A DNA stretch of 15,373 nt from Promethearchaeota archaeon (GCA_019057975.1 JAHLWJ010000084.1:1-15373); one strand, 5' to 3'; numbered from the stretch's first letter, positions 8,855-15,259 are shown. Numbers and translations: made by a program. The notes: generated by a model from the letters alone, not told the origin.

Positions 8855-10468
8855 ATGACTGAAAAAATTGAGGATGTTGTTAAGGCACGTATGTATGCTA
8901 GACAACAGCTTATTGACGGATGGGATCAAGACATCATAAATGAAGGATGTATTATAATCATCGGAGTAGGCGCGTTAAGAATATTATAATTAATAAATTT
9001 CGCGAATGGCTGTGAAATCGCTAAAGATTTCGCTCTGATGGGTATAGGTAAGTTAATATTAGTTGATCTTGATACAATTGAAACGTCTAACTTGTCTCGT
9101 CAAATGCTATTTAGACCTGGAGATGAGGGACGCCCAAAAGCAGAAGTCGCAGCTGAACGACTAAAAGAAATGAATCCGTATTTAGATATTGATTTTTTCT
9201 TTGAAAAACTTCAAAAGTTACCAATGTCTGTATATGAAGAATCAGACGTAGTTGTCGCTGCTTTAGATAACTTTAATGCAAGATTAGATTTGAACAAAAT
9301 TTGCCTTAGAATGAAAAAACCCATGGTTGAGGGAGGTACAGTAGGTTTTGAAGGACATGTACAAATCGTAATTCCTGAAGGTACAGGATTAAGATATAAA
9401 AATAAAAAAAATGAAATTGAAAATTTAGTAGAAGCAAGACTTTGGGAAATAACGGATACTGAATATCCTGATTATTATAGGGCTCAAAGAGAAATTGAAT
9501 TATTAGAAGAAGAAATTGAACGAATAAAGAATGCAAGAATCAATCCTATAGTCAATAAAATTCATCGAGAAATAGAACTGGTATTTGATTGGAAATATGC
9601 ACCTGAACTTCTAGACCAAACACCATGTTATAGATGTTTAGTTCCAATTCCTCCTGCTGATGATAAATTAGTAGCTGCGTGCACTTTAAAAGGGTTACCC
9701 CGTAATAGAAATCATTGTGTTATCAAAGCTGAAGTCGAATTTGAAAAAAAATATGGTCATAAGCCAGATCTTAATTTAAATGATGAGGTACTTAAGTTAA
9801 AAGAAATTGCCCAAATAGAGTTAGAAAAATTAAGAGAACGAGTGTTTGATGAGAATGTTCCTTTAGAAGAGAGGGATTCTTTAACCAAAGAACAAATTGA
9901 AGATTGGAAAAAAAATATTAGAGAAACATTCGGATCGGATTATAAATTTGAGGAAATTGAAAATATTTTAGGAAACAAAATAGCTGCGATACAAACTGTT
10001 AGCTCTGTTATCGCTAGCGTTCAATCTCAAGAAGCATTAAAACTGTTGTTCAGAGTTAATGGAAGAAATATTGGAGCCCCAATGGATCCTCCGTATGTCA
10101 ATTATAATGGTATCTATGGTCAATTTGATCACCTAAATATCTTGAAAAGTGATGATTGTCTTGCTTGCGGAAAAATAGAAGGGGAAGAGAATGTTCAAAT
10201 TGTAGTTCCATTTGATGCGAATGTAGGTTATATATTTGAAGCAATGGAAATTTCAGGACATGTATTAGATTCAGAATTATGGATGATTACTAATCCTATG
10301 ACTAAAGAAATTTATTGGAATCCTTATATGCCCTCATTGAAAGACCCAGATGTAAAACTGACTTCTCTAAAAATAAAGAGCAATGATATAATTACACTGA
10401 GTCCGTTAGGAAAGGCATTAGCAGAATCAGAAATCAAAAAGTTTAATGTCGTAATTGCTTTTATGTAG
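8855..10468 (+). CDS. Eukaryote-type E1 ubiquitin-activating enzyme, frame interrupted by a 30-nt stop-containing insert
   Basis: E1 enzymes adenylate the C-terminal Gly of a ubiquitin-like protein and pass it to their own cysteine. Leaving out 8978-9007, the product is about 527 residues. It has an RMYARQ segment near residue 12, a Rossmann loop GVGALGCE at 37-44, VDLD and ETSNLSRQ at 60-73, and the DNFNAR aspartate at 128. CxxC pairs at 248-251 and 425-428 should bind zinc. The motif CTLKGLP with a trailing HC (C266) matches the catalytic-cysteine motif of Uba1/Uba2/Uba3, not MoeB. The C-terminal ~90 residues look like a ubiquitin-fold/E2-recruiting domain. I chose ATG 8855 because GAGG lies 9 nt upstream; ATG 8840 is also in frame. 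The ATG at 9038 would drop the ATP loop and cannot be the true start. The stop is 3 nt from the convergent HAD gene. Family identity is certain; expression depends on how the insert is resolved. Confidence 0.92.
8978..9007 (+). other. 30-nt in-frame insertion with TAA in the E1 ATP-binding loop; candidate mini-intron
   Basis: The upstream codons read GVGAL and the downstream codons read GCEIAKDFALMGIGK, which join seamlessly as an E1 nucleotide-binding loop. The 30 nt between encode R-I-L-stop-L-I-N-F-A-N, with TAA at 8987-8989. CGCG at 8971-8974 can pair with CGCG at 9001-9004. This leaves three nt on each side (TTA at 8975-8977, AAT at 9005-9007) and an AU-rich inner hairpin (8978-8980 with 8998-9000; 8984-8987 with 8993-8996). 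That is the layout of a bulge-helix-bulge site, although the outer helix is weak. Cutting after the second nt of each bulge would remove 8977-9006, also 30 nt, giving GVGAFGCE. Because CGCG is repeated at both ends, the ends are ambiguous, and a short insertion with a 4-nt duplication is also possible. Alternatives are a disabling mutation, stop readthrough, or sequence error. Confidence 0.5.
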
Positions 10469-10471
10469 AAT

Positions 10472-11095
10472 TTATTTCTTATATTTCTTTACAGATTTCT
10501 TTTTATTTACTAAATTTATTAAATCATCTATTAAGTATGCATCAATTCCAGCATTTTCTCCTGTTGAAAGGTCATTTTCTAAATCTCCGAAATATACCAT
10601 TTCTTCTTTTTTTATCTTGAAATGATTTTGAATTTTGATAAGACCCTCTGGAGCTGGTTTCCATTTCCTCACATCTTCCCTACCTATAATAAGTTCTATT
10701 TTATCACGTATGTTAGCTAATTCTAAAGCCTGGATTATTGTATCTCTAGTATTAAGTGATAGAATTGCAAATTTAGCATCATTTTTTACACCAAAGAAAT
10801 CCTTGTTTTTTATGAAAAAAATTATCTCCTCTATTAGCTGGGTATTTCTTATATTTTCTAGCTCATAATGTCGTATTACGCCAAAGAAATTCTCTAAAAT
10901 ATTTTCGTCATTTTTCTCTACTATTTTTTCTAAACACATTGAAACCCTTTTAACATCACATTGTTCTTTATATATTTCTCTATATCTCTTAACTAAATTA
11001 TCTTTTAAAGCCCTCCAATCCACGGTTAAATTAACGATAGTACCATCAAGATCAAAAATTATAACTTTCTTTTCTGTAAATGAGATATTGTTCAT
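10472..11095 (-). CDS. HAD-superfamily hydrolase (phosphoglycolate phosphatase-like)
   Basis: A 207-residue haloacid dehalogenase-fold phosphatase. Motif I is FDLDGT at 14-19 (nucleophile D15, acid D17), motif II is the serine in ILSLN (S113), motif III lysine is K146 in WKPAP, and motif IV is GDLEND at 170-175. A helical cap of about 75 residues sits between motifs I and II, as in subfamily I enzymes of the phosphoglycolate phosphatase/pyrophosphatase type. The substrate cannot be read from sequence. The ATG has a good Shine-Dalgarno (AGGAG, about 7 nt upstream) and lies 28 nt after the stop of the QueG-like gene, so the two are probably cotranscribed. It converges on the E1 gene with only 3 nt between stop codons. 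Confidence 0.9.
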   Translation of the reverse strand: MNNISFTEKKVIIFDLDGTIVNLTVDWRALKDNLVKRYREIYKEQCDVKRVSMCLEKIVEKNDENILENFFGVIRHYELENIRNTQLIEEIIFFIKNKDFFGVKNDAKFAILSLNTRDTIIQALELANIRDKIELIIGREDVRKWKPAPEGLIKIQNHFKIKKEEMVYFGDLENDLSTGENAGIDAYLIDDLINLVNKKKSVKKYKK

Positions 11096-11123
11096 GACTT
11101 TTCTCCTAAGAATTCAGAACTTT

Positions 11124-11996
11124 TTATATTTGCCTATAAAACAGTATTTGGTACCCAACTTTATGAAAAGGACATTTCTCGATACAAACAGAACATCCAG
11201 TAGTTTCATAGAAATATTCAAAACATTTTTCACTATCTATTCGTGTTATTGTCCCATTTTCATTAACAACAGGTTCATCCAAAATAGCATTGACAGGACA
11301 AAAACTAATGCACCTTCTACATTTCTCACAAAACTTAGAAATATCAAATTCTTCATGCTTATTTTCTGGAAGTGGCCCTGCATTTATTGAGATCAATGAT
11401 AATCTTTGTCTTGGTCCAAATTTCTTTGTGATCAAGAGCCCCTGACTTCCTATTTCCCCCATATTCGCCTTAACTGCCATGGCAGGATAAAGAATAGGCC
11501 CTCCTAATGGATGACAAGCAATTACCCTATACCCTTTAGAACGAATGAAATCTGCAAGTTGATTTGTAGCCTCTCCTAATTCTGCATATATCCTTAAAGA
11601 TTCTATACCCGCAGGAGGATTAGGGGCAGTATTAATGGCATCATAATCCATTTCCATCCCAAATACAATTCCATTTTCATATAATAACTCAATACCACCT
11701 ACATGATCATTCTCAAAAATTAGATTTTCATCAATAGGAGCAAAACCAATAAGATCGATTCCTAATGATTTAGCCCTCCGAATAATTTCATCCCACAATT
11801 CTTCTGGGGCTGTTTTTATTTCTTGAGGCAGGTCTTTAATCTCATTTTTATAATCTCTTCTAGCTTTTTTAATCCCATTAAACATTTTTGGGATTATTTT
11901 TGAAGCGTCTTCTGCCAAGTACTCCTGAAATGAAGAAATCTTAAATTTTGTGTTATCTATAAACTTCGCTTTTAACCCTTTTGATTTTTTAATCAA
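11124..11996 (-). CDS. QueG/reductive-dehalogenase-like double [4Fe-4S] protein
   Basis: Up to 290 residues. The C-terminal third has two ferredoxin-type cluster sets, C223/C226/C229/C233 followed by Pro, and C258/C268/C271/C275 followed by Pro. Ahead of these is a segment reading GEIGSQGLLIT, then FGPRQRL (180-199). That arrangement is characteristic of epoxyqueuosine reductase (QueG) and related reductive-dehalogenase-like proteins, which bind cobalamin in the N-terminal part. It is shorter than bacterial QueG (about 350-380) and has no C-terminal HEAT-like extension, so true queuosine activity is doubtful and I give no symbol. The longest frame begins with TTG at 11996, with a stop immediately upstream; no good Shine-Dalgarno is visible, so the start is uncertain (Met38 is the next ATG). 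It is the first gene of a probable pair with the HAD hydrolase. Confidence 0.8.
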   Translation of the reverse strand: MIKKSKGLKAKFIDNTKFKISSFQEYLAEDASKIIPKMFNGIKKARRDYKNEIKDLPQEIKTAPEELWDEIIRRAKSLGIDLIGFAPIDENLIFENDHVGGIELLYENGIVFGMEMDYDAINTAPNPPAGIESLRIYAELGEATNQLADFIRSKGYRVIACHPLGGPILYPAMAVKANMGEIGSQGLLITKKFGPRQRLSLISINAGPLPENKHEEFDISKFCEKCRRCISFCPVNAILDEPVVNENGTITRIDSEKCFEYFYETTGCSVCIEKCPFHKVGYQILFYRQI

Positions 11997-12026
11997 TCAA
12001 ACCACTATTAGATTAAGTATTTAGGT

Positions 12027-12058
12027 TAATCCATTTATCATTTTAAATATTTGGATTA
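12027..12058. repeat. 7-bp inverted repeat upstream of the QueG-like gene
   Basis: TAATCCA at 12027-12033 and TGGATTA at 12052-12058 form a perfect 7-bp inverted repeat with an 18-nt spacer, about 31 nt upstream of the QueG-like start. TTATCATTTTAA also occurs twice close by (12035-12046 and 12056-12067). It could be an operator or a fortuitous AT-rich hairpin; nothing else supports a regulatory role. Confidence 0.25.
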
Positions 12059-12105
12059 TCATTTTAAGAAAAATTCCATAAAATTATCTCAATAAATAAT
12101 ACTGA

Positions 12106-12309
12106 AAAATTAAAATACAACATCTTTTAATTAATCATTTCATCGATTGTGTCCTGAAGGGAAGGCAGGAAAATCCAGACTTTAACGATGGTAAGAGAGC
12201 AGTAGAATTTGTCTTGGAAGCATACTCAAAATCGAATTCGGACTTAGGAAAGACAGAAATATATATTAATTCACTTAATACTTATTATAAGATAAGAAAA
12301 GATGTCTAA
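12106..12309 (+). pseudogene. C-terminal remnant of a Gfo/Idh/MocA-family oxidoreductase
   Basis: This open stretch has no plausible start and is preceded by an in-frame TGA at 12103. It translates to about 67 residues ending at a TAA (12307-12309). It contains HFIDCVLKGRQENPDF followed by N-D-G-K-R-A-V-E-F-V-L-E-A-Y. That closely resembles the C-terminal helix region of Gfo/Idh/MocA NAD(P)-dependent sugar dehydrogenases, where H-F-i-d-c-i-l-e-G, P-x-f-e-d-G and v-l-e-A-y-x-S are typical. The Rossmann domain and catalytic part are absent upstream. I read it as a decayed gene or a fragment left by a rearrangement. The tail after the EAY helix runs on longer than normal for the family. Confidence 0.65.
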
Positions 12310-12355
12310 ATAGATGAGGTCTTAATGTTCTTCTTCTAAATAGTCGAAATCTTAA
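12305..12355 (+). repeat. Two-copy imperfect direct repeat, 30-nt period
   Basis: TCTAAATAG begins at 12305 and again at 12335, and each copy is followed after a variable 6-nt stretch by TCTTAA (12320-12325 and 12350-12355). The 21-nt units agree at about 17 positions and sit exactly 30 nt apart. They overlap the end of the oxidoreductase remnant and lie about 40 nt beyond the stop codon of the E2 gene, which runs the other way. With two copies it is not a CRISPR array. It may be a small tandem duplication. Confidence 0.45.
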
Positions 12356-12392
12356 AAAATAAAAATAGAATATAAAAAATGGTTAAGCTCCT

Positions 12393-12911
12393 TTAGTCCA
12401 TAGCGTAGCGTTTTGTCCAATTTTGGGCCTTTACATTGAATTTCTTCTGAGCTCTAAAGTATTGCTCTCCTGCTTCGTGATTCAATGGATCTCCTGGATT
12501 AAAGAAAGGAGGCTCAACATGCATCATGCCCTTAAGAGCTTCGATGATATTAGTTAATGTTTTACTTGGTGTCCATCCGCTTGCTCCTGTTGATGCATCT
12601 ACTTTTCCAACTAAATCTGGATTAATTAAATCTAAACAAATGTTAAGTTTTCCAGGTGGAATAGAACTGTCAATATTAGGATGCCACATTAGAGTAACGG
12701 CATAAGCATATGGAGGAGCGAAAGGATAATTATCTGGAAATTTGATTTCAAATATAAATTTGCCATTTGCATAAGGAGTTCCTTTTTTACCTATGATAGA
12801 TAAGCGTAAGTGATCAATACTCCTACCCCATGGTTCTAAAATAACAGTAGGTTCGTTCTTATACGTCTCGATTGCTTCAGTATAATCGGTTTCTTCCCTG
12901 ATGGTAATCAC
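12393..12911 (-). CDS. E2 ubiquitin-conjugating enzyme-like (UBC fold)
   Basis: The 172-residue product has the UBC fold in order: N-terminal helix, beta-meander, the FPDNYPFAPPYA segment at 58-70, the HPN motif at 77-79, and the active-site cysteine C92 in LNICLDLI. GWTPSKTL at 112-119 and C-terminal helices follow. E2s take the ubiquitin-like protein from E1 C266 as a thioester and pass it to target lysines. The HPN-to-Cys spacing is a few residues longer than in typical E2s, and a stretch after the active site (about 98-111) is also expanded. The first usable codon is GTG at 12911, because a stop lies upstream and the next Met is residue 75. The sequence AAAGGTGAT overlaps this GTG, which is unusual and leaves the exact start slightly open. 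Its partner E1 is about 2 kb away on the opposite strand, with the QueG/HAD pair between. Confidence 0.93.
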   Translation of the reverse strand: MITIREETDYTEAIETYKNEPTVILEPWGRSIDHLRLSIIGKKGTPYANGKFIFEIKFPDNYPFAPPYAYAVTLMWHPNIDSSIPPGKLNICLDLINPDLVGKVDASTGASGWTPSKTLTNIIEALKGMMHVEPPFFNPGDPLNHEAGEQYFRAQKKFNVKAQNWTKRYAMD

Positions 12912-13172
12912 CTTTAAAAAAATTTTACATTTAAATTGTAATAGTTATATTAGTTTAATTTTATAAAAATATTTATTATGACAATAAAAATTTTTCACAA
13001 CAAAAGTATTTTGCGTTTTTTTATTGGAAAAATTTTTGTTAATATTCTTATAAAGTAAACATATTTGAAGTTTTCTTAATCAAAAGGTAGAATTTTGTGG
13101 GTACAAAAAAAAAATATCAATATCTTTTTGTTATTACTCACTCTAAATCTAAAAACATAAAAAATAAATTAA

Positions 13173-13180
13173 TTATATTA
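13173..13180 (+). promoter_or_regulatory. TATA-like box for tRNA-Tyr
   Basis: TTATATTA is centred about 26 nt upstream of the mature 5' end of the tRNA, the normal archaeal TATA spacing. The surrounding DNA is so AT-rich that similar words occur elsewhere, so position is the main support. Confidence 0.4.
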
Positions 13181-13238
13181 TTATTCTATTTTAAACATAT
13201 CCCCTCCCTAACTCAGTGGTCAGAGTGCTCGGCTGTAG

Positions 13239-13287
13239 ATAATATCGCGTACTAAAGCTTGTAGCTAATGAAGTTACGTCAGCCGTA
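13239..13287 (+). other. tRNA-Tyr intron 1 (canonical 37/38 site)
   Basis: The 49 nt lie between G37 (13238) and A38 (13288); because A also occurs at 13239, the boundary could shift by one. GGCTG at 13231-13235 pairs with CAGCC at 13280-13284, and CGTA at 13248-13251 with TACG at 13275-13278, giving a folded splice-site structure. It competes with two base pairs of the anticodon stem, so the bulge-helix-bulge is relaxed rather than textbook. Confidence 0.85.
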
Positions 13288-13309
13288 ACCGAGCGGTCCC
13301 CGGCTCGAA

Positions 13310-13338
13310 ATAAGGATCCATATCGGATCAAGCTAGAT
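13310..13338 (+). other. tRNA-Tyr intron 2 (non-canonical, T loop ~59/60)
   Basis: The T loop should be 7 nt but is 36 nt, so about 29 nt are extra. Placing the cut between positions 59 and 60 gives a CTCGAAT loop; a shift of one nt either way is equally allowed. The insert contains a perfect hairpin, GATCC at 13315-13319 with GGATC at 13325-13329, and GGCT (13302-13305) can pair with AGCT (13331-13334). T-loop introns are known in some archaea but are uncommon. Confidence 0.75.
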
Positions 13339-13431
13339 TCCGGGGGGAGGGACCATTTATTCTAATTTTTCATATTAATTAAAAAAAAAAAGTTAAAAAT
13401 GGGGAAAATTGGGAATTTAATAGTAAAAGCT

Positions 13432-13752
13432 TTAGGGTTGAATTGCTTCACTTAAAAGCTTCTTTTTAAATTCTTCTCCTTCTATTATTTGCATTTCGTA
13501 AATTGCTTCTATTTCTATTGCAGTGCCTCCTTCACTCTTCTCAAAAACATTGCGTATCGATTCAGGATCTTTTGCATCCCATTCACAATATAATTTTTCT
13601 AGTTCAGGTACTGCCCAGCTTCTCAACCAATCAGCATCACTTGTACAATTTGATTTTAGATTTTTAAGTATTACATTTTTCTCAGGAGGAAGTTTTAACA
13701 TCCCCTCTAAAGACCGTTTTCTACTGGGATGAATCACAATATACTTTGGCAT
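13432..13752 (-). CDS. DUF4242-like small protein (SCO4226 nickel-binding type)
   Basis: About 106 residues starting MPKYIV, which is how DUF4242 proteins begin. The pattern W-L-R-S-W-A-V followed by K-L-Y-C-E-W-D-A-K-D-P-E-S-I-R resembles the core D-k-i-Y-C-v-Y-x-A-p-d-e-x-x-I-r of this family. It is a small ferredoxin-like alpha/beta fold that includes a nickel-binding Streptomyces protein. The cellular role of the family is poorly defined, and metal binding here is only inferred. A longer frame from TTG at 13770 exists, but the internal ATG at 13752 has purine-rich GATGAG a few nt upstream and fits the family N-terminus. It lies between the tRNA and the PDCD5 gene and shows no operon partner. 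Confidence 0.6.
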   Translation of the reverse strand: MPKYIVIHPSRKRSLEGMLKLPPEKNVILKNLKSNCTSDADWLRSWAVPELEKLYCEWDAKDPESIRNVFEKSEGGTAIEIEAIYEMQIIEGEEFKKKLLSEAIQP

Positions 13753-14000
13753 TTTCGTCTCATCTCTCAAACTTATTGATTTTTTTTTTTTATTTTTTCA
13801 AATTAGATTACAAGATTGTAAACCAATTATAAAGTAATACAATTAATAATTTAATTTTTACATTTTAGTAAAAATGAAATATTGTGGATTTTAAAGAAAT
13901 GTATTTTAAAGAAGCAATGAAAAAGAAAAAGATAGGGTTTTTTATATAACGTTTCTCAAAAAATTATTATTTTAGCCACCATTAATTATTAATATAATAA

Positions 14001-14010
14001 TTTAAATATA
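14001..14010 (+). promoter_or_regulatory. TATA-like box for the PDCD5-family gene
   Basis: TTTAAATATA lies 30-39 nt upstream of the ATG, and GGAG at 14024-14027 could serve as a Shine-Dalgarno with a 12-nt spacer. This implies a very short leader. Support is positional only. Confidence 0.4.
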
Positions 14011-14039
14011 CTATTAAATTAGCGGAGATAATTGATTAA

Positions 14040-14465
14040 ATGAATGAAAGCGATAAAGATTTTGAACAGCATGAGTTAGAAAAAATACGAATGAGAAAAA
14101 TGAAAGCCATAATAGACGCAAAAAAACAACAAGAATTTGCTAAAGATAGAGTTGTTTCAATTTCAGAAAAAGTTGAATACGTTTTAAAGGTGGTATTAGC
14201 TCCAGAAGCGTATAACTACTTAAACAGTATAAAGAGTAAGGAACCAAATGTATATCGAGCAATTTACAATGAGCTAATTAACCCAGATGTAATACAAAGC
14301 ATAGATTATTTATTGGCAATTATCCAACAAAGAGGAGGTGTTCCAAAAAAAATTCCTCTGGATGCTATAATATATTTAGAGCGGAAAGTTAAAGGAATAA
14401 AAAGTAAGATCCAGGTTAAGCGTGGTGATGATCTCATGGACTTAGGATCATTTTTAACTAAATAA
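14040..14465 (+). CDS. PDCD5-family DNA-binding protein
   Basis: The 141-residue protein has the PDCD5/TFAR19 layout. A charged N-terminal helix with ELEKIRMRKMKA (12-23) is followed by a core helical bundle with VLAPEAYNYLNSIKSKEP (52-69). The C-terminus is basic with I-Q-V-K-R-G (124-129). Archaeal and eukaryotic members share this small three-helix fold; archaeal ones are described as DNA-binding, and eukaryotic ones also interact with chaperonin. It is somewhat longer than the usual 110-125 residues, mostly from an insertion around 95-110. The gene has its own likely promoter and converges on an unrecognised gene, with 42 nt between the two stop codons. Confidence 0.85.
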   Translation: MNESDKDFEQHELEKIRMRKMKAIIDAKKQQEFAKDRVVSISEKVEYVLKVVLAPEAYNYLNSIKSKEPNVYRAIYNELINPDVIQSIDYLLAIIQQRGGVPKKIPLDAIIYLERKVKGIKSKIQVKRGDDLMDLGSFLTK

Positions 14466-14512
14466 TAATGAAATTCCAACCACATTAAAACTATTATAAT
14501 GGAATTATTATT
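14464..14512. terminator. Possible bidirectional terminator hairpin between convergent genes
   Basis: AATTCCA (14472-14478) pairs with TGGAATT (14500-14506), extended by AATAAT (14464-14469) with ATTATT (14507-14512) around a 2-nt bulge. The stem overlaps the stop codons of the genes on both sides, which fits a shared terminator for convergent transcription. Functional evidence is lacking. Confidence 0.45.
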
Positions 14513-15062
14513 GTTCTCTTCCTGATATTATGGCTATTACTTCATATTCGTCATTAGGAAGAGGATTTAATGTTATATCGAAAAATTGAAAGGCAAATGG
14601 TCTTTCAAAAATTTGCTCTACTAAATAACCAAACGAACTTATCGCAAATATAAAAATTCTTTTCAGAATTGATTCAGTATTAGTTTCAATATTTAATTCC
14701 TTTACTACTTCTTCAATTACTTCAATTTCTTTGGAGTTATATCTATATTTAAACACTAATTTAAAATCAACAGGAGTAGGGGCTTCAGGATCTTCAAATG
14801 AAAGGCCTTGCTTTCGAAAATGAAAAAAGGAATTCAGGTATAATGTAAAAATTTCTTCATGATGATCCTTTAAAAGATGAGATATACGCGAACGAGCTTG
14901 ATATTGAGGCCAATAATCCTTCATGAGTTTTATCAATCTCGGGTAATTTTTGTATTTGTTTTCACTTTCCTTTTTCAAACAATTGAGTAACTGATTCTTT
15001 AGGGGCTTAAATCCAGACTGTTGCCCAACCCGAGTTATAAATTTTCGAAATGTAACACTCAT
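14508..15062 (-). CDS. Hypothetical protein, 184 aa
   Basis: I do not recognise this protein. It is a soluble mixed alpha/beta product with a basic N-terminal half (Arg/Lys-rich, about 1-60). A helical segment at 60-85 contains HHEEIF, and the C-terminal region (about 135-184) is rich in Phe/Ile and ends in short beta-like strands and GREQ. No signal peptide, clear membrane span, Cys pair or catalytic motif is visible. The ATG at 15062 has only weak ribosome-binding potential (AAAGAATG). It is convergent with the PDCD5-family gene and divergent from the deacetylase gene. Codon usage looks like its neighbours, so it is probably native and expressed. Confidence 0.65.
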   Translation of the reverse strand: MSVTFRKFITRVGQQSGFKPLKNQLLNCLKKESENKYKNYPRLIKLMKDYWPQYQARSRISHLLKDHHEEIFTLYLNSFFHFRKQGLSFEDPEAPTPVDFKLVFKYRYNSKEIEVIEEVVKELNIETNTESILKRIFIFAISSFGYLVEQIFERPFAFQFFDITLNPLPNDEYEVIAIISGREQ

Positions 15063-15259
15063 TCTTTAAAGTAAGAAAATAATTTTGTATGAACTATATA
15101 TTAAATATTTATTTTTTCCTATGATATTTTGATAATACAAGTTCTCTTATATATTACTATTTCTTTCTCAAATTTATGAAACAGATAAAGCAATTTTGAA
15201 ATTATGTCTTATAAAATATGTAAAAAAAATTTATAGTAATCCTAATTTTACTTATTATA

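Larger units (their letters stand above)
13202..13355 (+). tRNA. tRNA-Tyr(GUA) with two introns and encoded CCA
   Basis: Acceptor strands CCCTCCC (13202-13208) and GGGAGGG (13345-13351) pair perfectly, with A73 at 13352 and CCA at 13353-13355. The D arm is ACTC/GAGT with an AGTGGTCA loop. The anticodon stem is CTCGG (13228-13232) with CCGAG (13289-13293); loop C-T-GTA-G gives anticodon GUA at 13235-13237. The variable loop is 13294-13298, and the T stem is CCCGG (13299-13303) with CCGGG (13340-13344). C1:G72 with A73 is the archaeal/eukaryotic Tyr identity set. Two extra segments, after position 37 and in the T loop, must be removed to give a normal 76-nt tRNA including CCA. Position 54 is C where T is nearly universal, which is odd. 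The gene stands alone, and I find no other tRNA in the window. Confidence 0.92.

Noticed and set aside
9038..10468. E1 starting at the ATG at 9038
   Set aside because: This start would remove the glycine-rich ATP-binding loop and first strand, which are present and in frame just upstream on the other side of the 30-nt insert.
11088..11390. Plus-strand open frame of about 100 codons
   Set aside because: It is antisense to the Fe-S cluster region of the QueG-like gene, which has clear family motifs.
12305..12355. CRISPR array
   Set aside because: There are only two imperfect copies with a 9-nt gap and no cas genes nearby.
12912..13201. Hidden small ubiquitin-like gene near E2
   Set aside because: I read the AT-rich stretch on both strands and found no open frame with a start and a Gly-Gly end; it appears to hold only the E2 and tRNA upstream regions.
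13202..13355. tRNA pseudogene or two partial tRNAs
   Set aside because: All four arms pair fully once two inserts are removed, the Tyr identity bases are right and CCA is present, so an intron-containing gene is the simpler reading.
13523..13732. Plus-strand open frame of 69 codons
   Set aside because: It is antisense to the DUF4242-like gene and has no independent support.
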